64,000 nucleotides of DNA from Myxococcus eversor (GTDB taxonomy: Bacteria; Myxococcota; Myxococcia; Myxococcales; Myxococcaceae), in NCBI RefSeq assembly GCF_010894455.1, contig NZ_JAAIXY010000001.1:372001-436000 (forward strand), given 5' to 3'. The position numbers were made by a program, and so were the translations under genes. The notes under the pieces were generated by a model. It made no database searches and was not told the origin of the DNA. It was given only the letters and a program-made list of their open reading frames with translations. Below are positions 42,676 through 51,906 of this stretch, one piece after another (positions within the stretch are counted from its first letter, which is position 1; the number at the start of each line of letters is the position of its first letter).

Positions 42676-44489
42676 GCGCGCGCGGAGGCCCTCGGCGGGC
42701 CTCGTTCAGCCGGCATCTGATGCTGCCGGTGCCCCTGGCCAACCTGATGGGCGCGGCGCTGGGGCTTCACTACGCCCGGCTCACGCTCTCCGACGCGCTG
42801 GCCGTGGACGGGCGGCTGTCGCTGCTGCTCCGGCTGGGCGCGCTGCTGTGTGGCGTGGCGATGGTGGTGGGCTCGGCCGTGGCGCTCGGGCGGCTGCGCA
42901 CGCTGCGTGGGTTGGAGCGGGGTGATATCTCGCCGACGCCGGAGTCCCTGAAGGCGGCGGTGATGGAGGTGACGCGCGCGCCGGATGAGTCCTTCCTGGG
43001 CTCGCTGGGGCTGTGGCTGCTCACCACCGTGGGGCTGGGGGCAGCGCTGTGGGGCGCGGGCGGCGCGGACGTGGACATGTCCCGTCGCATCGCCGGGCTG
43101 GGGCTGTTGTTCGGTCCCCTGACGGCGCTGCTGGTGCACTGCCTGGTCATCCTGCGCTCGCGCAAGGTGGTGCTGTGGCTGGCCGAGCTGGGCATGACGC
43201 ACTCGCAGCTCATCGCGGCCATGCCCCGGCGGGCGGAGATTCGCGCGCGGCTGGTGGCCTTCGCCTTCATCTCCGTGGTGACGCCGGCGGTGTTGTCGGT
43301 GCAGCTCTCCTCGGCGCTGGGAGAGCGGGCGCTGGCCCAACTGGTGGAGCATGGAGCTCCGAGCGCGGAGCTGGCCTCGGCGCTGCGCCTGGAGGCGCTG
43401 GCGTCGGGAGGGCCGCTGGTGCTGCTCGTCTTCGGGCTGGGGCTCGCCACGGCGTACCTGGGTGGCACGTTGCTGGGGCGGCCGCTGCGGGAGCTGTCGA
43501 GCGAGGCGCGCCGCATCGCCGAGGGCGACCTGGCCAGCCCCCGCGTGGTGCCGGCGGAGGATGAAATCTGGGATGTGTCCGCCGCCTTCACCACGATGCG
43601 GGCGCACCTGGCGGATGTGATGTCGCAGCTGCAGCGCGCCGGGGCGCAGATTTCGGCCACCACCGAGGAGATTCTCACCACCTCCGGGCGCTACGAGATG
43701 GGCGCCGCGGAGCAGGCCAGCTCGCTGGACCAGACGAGCGCGACGACAGAGGAACTGGCGCGCTCGGCCCGACAGATAGCGGAGAACGCGGGCTCGGTGG
43801 CGCAGATCGCCCAGCGGACGCTGGGAGCCGCGCAGCAGGGACAGCGCAGCGCGGAGTCGTTCCTGGGCTCCATGGAGCGCATGAAGCAGGACAACGCCGC
43901 GATTGCGTCGGCGGTGGTGCGGCTCAACAAGCGCGTCCAACAGATTGGCAAGATTGTCGAGTTCATCAACGGCGTGGCCGACAAGTCGGACCTGCTGGCG
44001 CTGAACGCGGAGCTGGAGGGGACGAAGGCGGCGGAGGTGGGCCGGGGCTTCTCGCTGGTGGCCGCGGAGATGCGCAGGCTGGCGGAGAACGTGCTGGAGT
44101 CGACCAAGGAAATCGAGGGGCTCATCGAGGAGGTCCGCGAGGCCTCGGCCGCGGCGGTGTCCGCCACCGAGGGCGGCGTGCGCGCGGTGGAGACGGGGAC
44201 GACGCTGGCCCAGCAGGTGTCGGAGTCACTGCGGCAAATCACGAAGCTCGCGGGGAAGACGTCGGACGCGGTGCGCAGCATCTCGCTGGCCACGCAGCAG
44301 CAGCAGACGGGCACCGACCAGCTCGCGGAGACGATGGCGGACATCCTGCGCATCACCCAGCAGAGCCTCAACGCCACCAAGCAGGTGAGCACGGCGAACA
44401 CGGACCTGCTCGTGCTGGCCAGGGACCTCCGCGAAGTGGTGGAGCGGTTCCAGATTGGCCAGGAGACGCTGCGGGAGGAGGGCGGGTGA
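42672..44489 (+). CDS. mcp3B: Methyl-accepting chemotaxis protein Mcp3B-like, membrane-embedded
   Basis: This 605-residue protein is paralogous to the preceding receptor: several membrane helices in the first half, a HAMP-like PLRELSSEARRIAEGDL and the same atypical tip with DKSDLLALNAELEG. It also lacks a periplasmic sensor. The two may form hetero-assemblies. The start overlaps mcp3A as ATGA, and the stop overlaps the cheA3 GTG as GTGA. Confidence 0.92.
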   Translation: MSARGGPRRASFSRHLMLPVPLANLMGAALGLHYARLTLSDALAVDGRLSLLLRLGALLCGVAMVVGSAVALGRLRTLRGLERGDISPTPESLKAAVMEVTRAPDESFLGSLGLWLLTTVGLGAALWGAGGADVDMSRRIAGLGLLFGPLTALLVHCLVILRSRKVVLWLAELGMTHSQLIAAMPRRAEIRARLVAFAFISVVTPAVLSVQLSSALGERALAQLVEHGAPSAELASALRLEALASGGPLVLLVFGLGLATAYLGGTLLGRPLRELSSEARRIAEGDLASPRVVPAEDEIWDVSAAFTTMRAHLADVMSQLQRAGAQISATTEEILTTSGRYEMGAAEQASSLDQTSATTEELARSARQIAENAGSVAQIAQRTLGAAQQGQRSAESFLGSMERMKQDNAAIASAVVRLNKRVQQIGKIVEFINGVADKSDLLALNAELEGTKAAEVGRGFSLVAAEMRRLAENVLESTKEIEGLIEEVREASAAAVSATEGGVRAVETGTTLAQQVSESLRQITKLAGKTSDAVRSISLATQQQQTGTDQLAETMADILRITQQSLNATKQVSTANTDLLVLARDLREVVERFQIGQETLREEGG

Positions 44490-47161
44490 ACCCGAGCGAG
44501 CGCCTCCTCAGGCAGTTCCGGGACCTGGTGACGGTGCGCTTGGAGCGCATCAACCGGGCGCTCATGGAGCTGGAGGCGGGGGCGAGCGCGGAGGCTGGAA
44601 GGGGCGCGCTGCGCGAGCTGCACGGCCTCAAGGGCGAGGCCCGGATGATGGGCTTCGACGACATCAACGTGCTCGTGCACGAGATGGAGGAGCTGGTCCG
44701 CTGCACGGAGCCTCGGCGGTATTCGCTGTCGGCGGACTCCACGGACGCGCTGCTCAGCGCCGCCGACGTGGTGCTGCTGCTCTCGGGAGCCCAGCCGTCG
44801 ACCGAGGTTTCGCCCGAGGTGGGGCGGCTCGTGGTCTGGCTCCAGGCGTGTACCCGGGCGGAGGCGGATGGGCCGTCGATGGGGGCTGGCTCGTCGGAGG
44901 TCGTCGGTCAGGAGCCCGCGGTGTCGCGCCGGGTCGACGCGGGTGAGTCGCTGGCCGCATTGGCTCGGGCCGCCGCCGTGGCGTCCGAGCTGGCCACGGG
45001 TAACCCTGCTCCAGCGGTGGTGGAGGACAAGGGCACAGGCGTACCTCGCGGCACTCTCGTGCAGGGCGCTGGGATGGGGCGGGTGGGGGCCGGTGCCTCC
45101 GTCGAGAGCGCGCACAGTGGTTCAGGCACCGCGACGTCGAGGGGAGGCAGTGCCTCCGTCGAGGAGACGCCCCGGCGTGGCTCGGGCACGGGGATGTGGC
45201 GGGTCAGCAGCGGCACTCCCGTGGAGACTCCTGCTCGGAGCCCGGTGGGAAGTCTCCTGGCGACGGGCGGCACGCCTGCTTCGTCACGGGCCCGCAATTG
45301 GCCCTCCGCGCCTCGCCCAGAAGGAAGCCCCGCCGCGAGCCCTTCTCGGACTGGCACCGCTGCTTCTGGAGCGGGGACCTCTCCGGCGACTTCATCCATC
45401 ACGGCGCCTCGGGCACCGGGGCAGGGTGGGGCGCAGCAAGGGGGCACCACCGCGGCGCCCCGCCAGGTCGAGACGCGCATGGACGCGGTGCGCATCGATG
45501 TGGCCAGCCTGGACCTGTTGACCAGCGCGGTGACCAACCTGGCCCAGGTGGCTCGGCGGCGAGAGCGCGCCAACGCCCGGCGGCTGGCCCTGGCCCGGGA
45601 GCTCGGTCAACTGGCCCGCGAGGCGGAGGACCTGGGGCCCGCGGCAGTGGCCCTGGTCGCCCGTCTGGGAACCGCCAAGGAGCTGGCCGCCGACCTCCAT
45701 CGCGAGTCCAAGCTCCTGTCCAACGAGGAGCTCCGAGATTTGGGCCTCGTCGTGGAGGAGGTGCAGGGCCTGCGGATGCTGCCCTTGTCCGTCCTCTTCG
45801 AGCCCTACCCGCGCATGGTCCGCGACTTGTCTCGCTCGCTCGGCAAGGAAGTGGAGCTGGTCGTCGACGGCGAGGATACCCGCGCGGACCGGGCCGTGGT
45901 GGAAGCGCTGCGCGAGCCGCTGATGCACCTGGTGCGCAACGCCCTGGACCACGGCCTGGAGACGCGGGTGGACCGGGTGACGTCGGGCAAGCACCCTCGG
46001 GGCTGCCTCACGCTGCGCGCCGCCCGGGAAGGCAGCCGCATCATCCTCCGCGTCGAGGACGACGGCCTGGGCCTGGACCCCGCCGAGCTGCGCCGGGTCG
46101 CCGTGCGCCGGGGCACCCTGGACGAGAGCGCCGCCAACGCCCTCTCGGACGCCGCGGCCCGCGAGCTCATCTTCCTGTCCGGCTTCACCTCGCGCGAGGT
46201 CGCCACCGACTTGTCGGGGCGGGGCGTGGGGCTCGACGCCGTCCGTGCCTCCATCCAGGGCCTGGGCGGCGACGTGGGCGTGGAGTCCGCGCCCGGCTGG
46301 GGCACCATCTTCGAGCTGCGCGTCCCCGTCTCCCTCACCGTGGCGCCGCTGCTCTTCGTCCAGGTGGGCCAGGAGACGCTCGCGCTGAGCGCCACCCACG
46401 TCTCGCGGGCCCTCAAGGTGGAGCCCATCCACCTGTGCGAGGTGGCCGGCCGTCCCTCGCTGCTCGTGGAGGGGCGGGTGCTGCCGCTGGCCTCCCTGGG
46501 CGCGCTCCTGGGCCTGGCTCAGGAGCGGGAGGTGCGCGAGGGGGAGCTCGTCCTGGTGGTGCGCAGCCAGAGCGGCGCCGCCGCCGTCGTGGTGGACCGC
46601 GTCCTGGAGGAGCGGGTCCAGGCCATCCTCCCCCTTCGCGGGGTGATGGCCCGCTTCGGCCACCTCGCCGGAGCCACGTCCCTGGCCGACGGCCGGCTGG
46701 CGATGGTCCTCTCCGCCGCCTGGCTCACCGCCAGCGCCCACGGGACGTCCCCGCTGAAGCTGCCCCGCTCGACCTCCCCCGGAGCCGAGTCCCGCCGCCG
46801 CCGCATCCTCGTGGTGGACGACTCGCCGTTGACGCGGGAGCTCATCTCCAACCTCCTGGAGGCCGTGGGGTACGACACCGTCATGGCCGCCGACGGGGCG
46901 GACGCGCTGGATGCCCTGGAAGGGGCGCCGGTGGACCTGGTCGTGACGGACCTGGAGATGCCCGGAATGGACGGCCTGGAGCTGACCCGGCGCCTGAAGG
47001 GGCATCCCACCATGGCCCGGATGCCCGTCGTCATCCTCACCACCCGTGGTGGCGAGGAGGACCGGCGGCGTGGGCTGGCGGCCGGGGCGGACGGCTACAT
47101 CACCAAGGGAGATCTGGTGCGCCAGGACCTGGTGGATGTGGTGGGCCGCCTCCTGTCCTGA
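44486..47161 (+). CDS. cheA3: CheA3-like hybrid histidine kinase
   Basis: The protein (891 residues) starts with GTG behind GGGAGGAGG. The Hpt domain (about 1-115) has the phosphorylated His46 in LHGLKGEA. A Ser/Gly/Thr/Pro-rich linker of about 180 residues follows, then the dimerisation and HATPase domains (N box LVRNALDHG, G1 VEDDGLGLDP, GRGVGLD), a CheW-like domain and a C-terminal receiver with VVDDS and phosphoacceptor Asp in VVTDLEMPG. The fused receiver marks this as a hybrid CheA. In M. xanthus CheA3 controls CrdA phosphorylation rather than motility. Confidence 0.95.
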   Translation: MNPSERLLRQFRDLVTVRLERINRALMELEAGASAEAGRGALRELHGLKGEARMMGFDDINVLVHEMEELVRCTEPRRYSLSADSTDALLSAADVVLLLSGAQPSTEVSPEVGRLVVWLQACTRAEADGPSMGAGSSEVVGQEPAVSRRVDAGESLAALARAAAVASELATGNPAPAVVEDKGTGVPRGTLVQGAGMGRVGAGASVESAHSGSGTATSRGGSASVEETPRRGSGTGMWRVSSGTPVETPARSPVGSLLATGGTPASSRARNWPSAPRPEGSPAASPSRTGTAASGAGTSPATSSITAPRAPGQGGAQQGGTTAAPRQVETRMDAVRIDVASLDLLTSAVTNLAQVARRRERANARRLALARELGQLAREAEDLGPAAVALVARLGTAKELAADLHRESKLLSNEELRDLGLVVEEVQGLRMLPLSVLFEPYPRMVRDLSRSLGKEVELVVDGEDTRADRAVVEALREPLMHLVRNALDHGLETRVDRVTSGKHPRGCLTLRAAREGSRIILRVEDDGLGLDPAELRRVAVRRGTLDESAANALSDAAARELIFLSGFTSREVATDLSGRGVGLDAVRASIQGLGGDVGVESAPGWGTIFELRVPVSLTVAPLLFVQVGQETLALSATHVSRALKVEPIHLCEVAGRPSLLVEGRVLPLASLGALLGLAQEREVREGELVLVVRSQSGAAAVVVDRVLEERVQAILPLRGVMARFGHLAGATSLADGRLAMVLSAAWLTASAHGTSPLKLPRSTSPGAESRRRRILVVDDSPLTRELISNLLEAVGYDTVMAADGADALDALEGAPVDLVVTDLEMPGMDGLELTRRLKGHPTMARMPVVILTTRGGEEDRRRGLAAGADGYITKGDLVRQDLVDVVGRLLS

Positions 47162-47204
47162 AGGGCCCCCGCTCAACCTCCTGAGGACACGGCGGAGCAT
47201 TGGC

Positions 47205-47210
47205 TATACT
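47205..47210 (+). promoter_or_regulatory. -10-like box before cheB3
   Basis: TATACT, 31 nt before the cheB3 ATG, sits in the only sizeable gap (80 bp) of the che3 string. It may drive cheB3-cheR3 separately. Confidence 0.4.
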
Positions 47211-47241
47211 CGTGGCCTCGCGTACGGGGTATGGACAGGGC

Positions 47242-48300
47242 ATGGGCAAGAAAGTGTCGGTGCTGGTGGTCGATGACTCACTCATCTGCCGACAGCTCAT
47301 CTGCGAGGCGCTGAGCAAGGACCCCGACATCGAGGTCGTGGGTTCCTGCGCGGACGGCAAGCAGGCCGTGGAGATGACCAAGGAGCTGCGCCCCCACGTC
47401 ATCACCATGGACGTGGACATGCCCGTCATGGACGGGTTGACGGCCACCGAGCACATCATGGCCGAGTGCCCCACGCCCATCCTGGTGCTGACGGCGGACC
47501 CGCGCTCGCAGGCCCCGGAGCTGACGTACCGCGCGCTGGAGCTGGGCGCGCTCGCGCTTCAAATCAAGCCCGCCATCGACGCCGGCCCCGAGGCGTGGAA
47601 CCTGGTGCGGGAAATCAAGCTGCTCTCCTCGGTGCGCGTCATCCGGCACCTGCGCCGGGCCCAGAAGGGCACCATCACCCCTCCCCGGGTGACGACGTCG
47701 GTGCTGCCCGCGGTGTCCATGGGCGTGGTGGTGGTGGCCGCCAGCACGGGCGGGCCGCAGGTGTTGAACCGGATGCTCTCCGAACTGCCGGCCGACTTCC
47801 CGGCGCCCATCGTCATCGTCCAGCACATCAACGCGGCCTTCGCGGAGTCGCTGGCGGGGTGGCTGGGCAACACGAGCCGGCTGAAGGTGCGGCTTGCGCA
47901 GGACGGCGAGCCGTTGATGCCAGGGCACGTGCTCATCGCCCCGCCGGGGATGCACACGGTGATTCCCTTCCGCGGGCGGGTGGCGCTCAAGGCGGGGGTG
48001 GAGCGGGACGGGCACATGCCGTCCGGGACGACGCTGCTGGAGAGCGCGGCCAGGACGTATGGCCGCCGGGCGGTGGGGCTGGTGCTGACGGGCATGGGCG
48101 GAGATGGCGCGGAGGGGCTGCTGGCCATCCGTCAGGCGGGTGGGCTGACGCTCGCGCAGAACGAGGAGTCCTGCGTGGTGTTCGGCATGCCCGGCACGGC
48201 GGTGGAGCGCAAGGCGGTGGACCACCTCATCCACGGAGACGAAGTCGCCGCCACGCTGGCGCGACTGGCCCGGGGTGAGTCGCTCGCAGTGGGGCGCTGA
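47242..48300 (+). CDS. cheB3: CheB3-like receptor methylesterase
   Basis: A 352-residue protein with a receiver domain (phosphoacceptor Asp57 in ITMDVDMP) and a C-terminal methylesterase with Ser168 in AASTGGP, His195 in VQHIN and Asp288 in GMGGDGAEG. It removes methyl groups from receptor glutamates. The ATG at 47242 is chosen because earlier in-frame starts precede the -10 box. cheR3 starts inside its last codons. Confidence 0.93.
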   Translation: MGKKVSVLVVDDSLICRQLICEALSKDPDIEVVGSCADGKQAVEMTKELRPHVITMDVDMPVMDGLTATEHIMAECPTPILVLTADPRSQAPELTYRALELGALALQIKPAIDAGPEAWNLVREIKLLSSVRVIRHLRRAQKGTITPPRVTTSVLPAVSMGVVVVAASTGGPQVLNRMLSELPADFPAPIVIVQHINAAFAESLAGWLGNTSRLKVRLAQDGEPLMPGHVLIAPPGMHTVIPFRGRVALKAGVERDGHMPSGTTLLESAARTYGRRAVGLVLTGMGGDGAEGLLAIRQAGGLTLAQNEESCVVFGMPGTAVERKAVDHLIHGDEVAATLARLARGESLAVGR

Positions 48301-49723
48301 GCCGCCGGTGCGCGCCCCGGGTGCGCCATGGTCTTCCGTGCGCGCCTTCCTCACGGCGCGCACGGGCATGGCCTTGAGCGGGCCGCAGATTCGTCGCCTG
48401 GATGATCGGCTGGCGGAGCGGTGTCGCGGGCTGACGCCGCACCAATACCTGGCCTTCCTCAAGTCGCCGTCGGGCGCGGCGGAGCTGGAGGGGCTCATCT
48501 CTGCGGTGGTGGTGAACAAGACGGACCTCTTTCGCGACGAGGTCCAGCTCACCGACTTCCGGGAGCGGGTGCTGTCGCCGCTGGTTGCGCGCGCGGGGGG
48601 ACGGCCGCTGCGAATCTGGAGCGCGGGCTGTTCCACGGGCGAGGAGGTGGCCACGCTGCTCATCCTCCTGGCCGAGTCGGGCGCGAGTCCTGGCAGCACG
48701 GTGCTGGGCACGGACATCTCGGAAGCGGCGCTGCGGCGGGCGTCCGCGCTCTCTTTCACGACGGAGCAACTGCGCCGGGTGCCCTCGGGGCCGCGTGAGC
48801 GCTACTTCGTGACCAGGGGCTCGAAGCTGTCGCTGGTGTCGGCGCTGCGTGAGCGCGCCAGCTTCCAGGTCCACAACCTGATGGACGTGCCCTATCCCCG
48901 GCCCGTGGGAGAGGGGTGCTTCGACGTCATCTTCTGCCGCAACGTCCTCATCTACTTCACGGTGGAGTCCTTCCACCGGACGGTGGCGACGCTGGCCGAC
49001 AGCCTCGTGCCGGGGGGAACGCTGGTGCTGTCCGCGGCGGAGCCGCTGCTCCAGGTGCCTCCAACGCTGCGGGTGGCACGCACGGAGGCCGCGTTCTTCC
49101 ACGTCCGGGTCGACGTGTCCGAGGGGACACCGCATCCAGGCAAGGAGGCCCCGGCGAGCATCGTTGGAGTGGGCGTCGGGGCGGGCCGCGACGCGGCGAC
49201 ACCCAATAGCGCGGACCGGGCGCTCACATCGGGAACGAGCCGGGAGTCGCGGACGCCCACCAGCACGGGGAGGCGCACGCTGTCGGGCGCGAGCCGCGAA
49301 TCGCCGACTCCCCTCGGCGCGGGCCGGGCGTCCGTGCCGGGAACGGGCCGCTCGCCGTCGATTCCCACCAACGCGGACCAGGGCTCGGCGCTGCCCTCAC
49401 CGTCCTCCGCCGAAGCCGACCTGCTCTTCGCCTGCGTCCTCGACGGCGCCGCCTCGGGAGCCTCCGACGCGGTGGCGGAGCGCGATTTGCGCCGCTGCCT
49501 CTCGCTGGACCCGGACCATGCCGCCGCGCGCTACCTGCTCGGGCTGCTGCTGGAGCAGTGCCGTCGCCCCCTTGAGGCCGCCGCTGAGTACCGCCGGGCC
49601 CTGGTGTCCCTGGAGGAGGGGAGGGCCCGCCCGGTTCCCTTCTTCCTCAACCCCGCCCGGCTCCGCGTGGCCTGTGCGCACGCCGCCGGACGCCTGTCTC
49701 CCCCGAGCAGCAGCCGCCGCTGA
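48275..49723 (+). CDS. cheR3: CheR3-like receptor methyltransferase with C-terminal TPR-like tail
   Basis: The product (482 residues from GTG 48275; a GTG at 48308 is an alternative) has the CheR N-terminal helical domain and a SAM-binding domain with SAGCSTGEE (GxSxGEE motif) and [13 protein letters not shown]. After about 290 residues comes a low-complexity linker with three imperfect repeats around SGxSREs-TP. The C-terminal 90 residues contain a TPR-like segment ([20 protein letters not shown], core [15 protein letters not shown]). CheR proteins with TPR tails use them to contact receptors or partners. It closes the che3 string. Confidence 0.92.
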   Translation: MSRSQWGAEPPVRAPGAPWSSVRAFLTARTGMALSGPQIRRLDDRLAERCRGLTPHQYLAFLKSPSGAAELEGLISAVVVNKTDLFRDEVQLTDFRERVLSPLVARAGGRPLRIWSAGCSTGEEVATLLILLAESGASPGSTVLGTDISEAALRRASALSFTTEQLRRVPSGPRERYFVTRGSKLSLVSALRERASFQVHNLMDVPYPRPVGEGCFDVIFCRNVLIYFTVESFHRTVATLADSLVPGGTLVLSAAEPLLQVPPTLRVARTEAAFFHVRVDVSEGTPHPGKEAPASIVGVGVGAGRDAATPNSADRALTSGTSRESRTPTSTGRRTLSGASRESPTPLGAGRASVPGTGRSPSIPTNADQGSALPSPSSAEADLLFACVLDGAASGASDAVAERDLRRCLSLDPDHAAARYLLGLLLEQCRRPLEAAAEYRRALVSLEEGRARPVPFFLNPARLRVACAHAAGRLSPPSSSRR

Positions 49724-49791
49724 CGAAGCAGGCGGGCGGGCTCGGCGCCAGGGGCCTTGCGAGAAGTCCGGACGGCCCGGCGATTTGGCCG

Positions 49792-49797
49792 TAAGAT
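49792..49797 (+). promoter_or_regulatory. -10 box of the TPR lipoprotein gene
   Basis: TAAGAT lies 9 nt before the ATG at 49807; there is no Shine-Dalgarno sequence. Confidence 0.45.
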
Positions 49798-49806
49798 GCC
49801 CGACCC

Positions 49807-50655
49807 ATGCGAAGGCTCGTCCTGTTCGCGCTGCTGGTGGCGCTCCCTGGTTGCTTCTATCCCGCTGATCGCGGCCGCGCCCTCGAGGCGAAGGTCGACC
49901 GGCTCGGCGCCGACTCCGCGCAGATGCAGACGGAGCTGAAGGAGGCGCGCGATCAACTCGCCGCCACCCTGCCGAAAATCGACGAGAAGGTCGCCGAGGT
50001 CACCAAGGCCCTGGATGGCCTGGACACCGCCGCGCGCCGCAAGGACGCGGACATCGGCGTCCAGCTCCAGAAGACGATGGAGGACCTGTCCCAGCTGCGC
50101 GGCCAGGTGGAGACCTACCTCCACAAAATCACCGAGCTGGAGACGGCGCTCGGCGCCCAGGACCAGAAGCTCCTCGCGATGCAGGGCACGGCCGCCGTGA
50201 AGGAGGCCGAGGCCAAGAAGAAGGCCGAGGAGCTCCAGCGTCCCACCAACCCCAAGGACTTCCTCGCGCTCGCCCAGGAGCGGGCCAAGGCCGGCGAGGT
50301 GCTCGTGGCCCGTCAGCTCTTCACCGAGCTGATGAAGAAGTGGGCCAAGGACCCGCTGGTGGGCGAGGCCCACTACGGCCTGGGTGAGACGTACTTCTCC
50401 GAGTCCAAGTGCCGCGAGGCCCTCTTCGAGTACGGCAAGGTGGTGCAGGACCACCCGAAGACGCCCTCCGCGCCGGACGCCTTCCTGCGCTCCTCCGAGT
50501 GCTTCGCCCAGCTCAAGATGAAGGACGAGTCGCGGATGGCGCTCGAGGAGCTGGTGAAGAGCTACCCCAAGGCCGCCGCCGCGAAGACGGCCAAGGAGCG
50601 CATCGCCGAGCTGGACAAGGCGAAGGCCCCCGCGAAGAAAGGCGGCAAGAAGTGA
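49807..50655 (+). CDS. TPR lipoprotein, CpoB/YbgF-like
   Basis: A 282-residue lipoprotein with a signal ending in LPGC (Cys16). A long coiled coil (about 25-145, heptad Leu/Ala with Lys/Glu) is followed by tetratricopeptide repeats (about 150-265): ARQLFTELMKKWAKDP, AHYGLGETYFSESKCREALFEY (core GLGETYF) and AFLRSSECFAQL. This coiled coil plus TPR order is that of CpoB/YbgF, which couples Tol-Pal to peptidoglycan synthesis, although no tol genes are nearby. It overlaps the next gene (selenoprotein candidate) as GTGA. Confidence 0.88.
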   Translation: MRRLVLFALLVALPGCFYPADRGRALEAKVDRLGADSAQMQTELKEARDQLAATLPKIDEKVAEVTKALDGLDTAARRKDADIGVQLQKTMEDLSQLRGQVETYLHKITELETALGAQDQKLLAMQGTAAVKEAEAKKKAEELQRPTNPKDFLALAQERAKAGEVLVARQLFTELMKKWAKDPLVGEAHYGLGETYFSESKCREALFEYGKVVQDHPKTPSAPDAFLRSSECFAQLKMKDESRMALEELVKSYPKAAAAKTAKERIAELDKAKAPAKKGGKK

Positions 50656-51797
50656 GCCTCCGTCCCCTGCGGCTCGCCGCGCTGGCGCTGCTGCTCCTGC
50701 CCTTCGTCGCGGGCGCGGCGCCCAAGCAGTTGGTGCTGCTCTTCACCGGAGACAATGGGGGCGAAATCGCCCCCTGTGGTTGACGACACAACCCGTCTGG
50801 CGGTCTGGCCAGAAGAAAAGTCACGATAGAGCAGGAGCGCGCCAAGGGCGTACCGGTCCTCGTATTGGACGCGGGCAACGCGCTCTTCAGGAGCCGGGAC
50901 AGCGGCGGCGCTCCGGATGCACGGCCGCGCGCGGAGCTGTTGCTCGCGCAGATGGACGCGCAGGGCACCACCGCCATGGCCGTGGGCACGAGAGACCTCA
51001 ACCTCGGCGTGGACTTCCTGCGCAAGCAGACGCGCAAGTCGAAGCTGAAGCTGTTGTCGGCGAACCTCGTGGACGCCAAGGGCAAGCCGCTGTTCCCCGC
51101 CTCCACGGTGGTGGACGTCGGCGGCCTCAAGGTCGGCGTGGTGGGCGCCTCCCCGGCGACGACCCAGCCCGAGCCCATGGAGCCGTTGGCCCAGGGCAAG
51201 GCGGCCGGAGTGATGCGGCAGGGCCTGCCGGTGGGTCCCGCCGTGGCCGCCGAGGCGAAGCGGCTGCGCCAGCAGGAGCACGTGGACCTGGTGGTGCTGC
51301 TCGCCGCCGTGCCCTACGACGAGGTGCTCAAGCTGGCCAACGAGGTGGAGGGCGTGGACTTCGTGATGCCGTCTCACGAAGGCCGGGGCTCCGGCATCCC
51401 CCAGCGCATGGCGATGACCACCATCGTCCCGCCGGGAGACCGGGGGCGCCAACTGGCGAAGCTGGAGCTGGCCATCAACGGCCCTGGCCGGTTCGTGGAC
51501 AACTCCGAGGTGGCGCGCACCCGCGACGGCCTGCGCATCGTCGAAACCAACCTGGCCAAGGCCAGGGAGCGGCTCGCCAAATCCACCGACGAGACGCAGA
51601 AGCGCTCGCTCGAGGCAGCGGTCGCCAGCCTGGAAGCCCGGCGCACGGCCCTGGAAAAGACGGTGGCGGGGGGCGCAACGCCCGCGGCCCGGACGCATCT
51701 ATTGTCGTACATCCAGCTTGGGAGCGACGTGCCGGCGGATCCGGCCGTTCAAAAAGCGGTGGAACGCATCGAGCCTCCTGGCTCGGCATCCCACTGA
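50652..51797 (+). CDS. Exported selenoprotein candidate: UshA/metallophosphatase-like protein with in-frame TGA (Sec44)
   Basis: The frame from GTG 50652 runs 382 codons to 51797 with a single internal TGA at 50781-50783 (codon 44), which I read as selenocysteine. A signal peptide (about residues 1-23, LPFVAGAA) gives periplasmic export. Residues 27-44 read LVLLFTGDNGG then EIAPCG-U, followed by RHNPSGGLARR. This is the Pro-Cys-Gly-Cys site of UshA-like exported phosphatase relatives as I recall them, with Sec at the second Cys. Downstream come VLVLDAGNALF, LGVDFLRKQT, GLKVGVVG and DLVVLLAAVPYDEV. The metal motifs DxH and GNHE are degenerate. A SECIS-like stem-loop lies 18 nt (to the loop) after the TGA. 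The alternative, a pseudogene, is less likely because everything after the TGA stays in frame. Confidence 0.85.
50796..50813 (+). promoter_or_regulatory. Bacterial SECIS-like stem-loop after the in-frame TGA
   Basis: TCTGGC (50796-50801) pairs perfectly with GCCAGA (50808-50813) around a GGTCTG loop. There are exactly 18 nt from the TGA to the loop. As I recall the E. coli fdhF element, its loop is also GGUCUG after 18 nt; SelB recognises the G and U in it. The codons here (AGA AGA AAA, ATA) are rare for this genome, which fits RNA-level constraint. Confidence 0.75.
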
Positions 51798-51809
51798 CCC
51801 GGGCGGATC

Positions 51810-51838
51810 TTGTGCCCCGGTCGGCGCGCCGTTATAAG
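51810..51838 (+). promoter_or_regulatory. Promoter of rpmE
   Basis: TTGTGC (51810-51815) and TATAAG (51833-51838) are separated by exactly 17 bp. The start codon lies about 68 nt downstream of the -10, leaving a leader that could carry L31 regulation. Confidence 0.6.
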
Positions 51839-51906
51839 CGCCGGCCATTACAGTGTCGGACCTCCCAGCCGTTGGCGGTTGGGGGCAAGGCACCCTGGAG
51901 AGCGTC

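Noticed and set aside
50652..50783. Stand-alone 43-residue protein ending at the TGA (and a separate gene starting at 50865)
   Set aside because: The stub is only a signal peptide plus the first strand of a fold that continues in the same frame after the TGA. Reading through explains both pieces and the SECIS-like hairpin.
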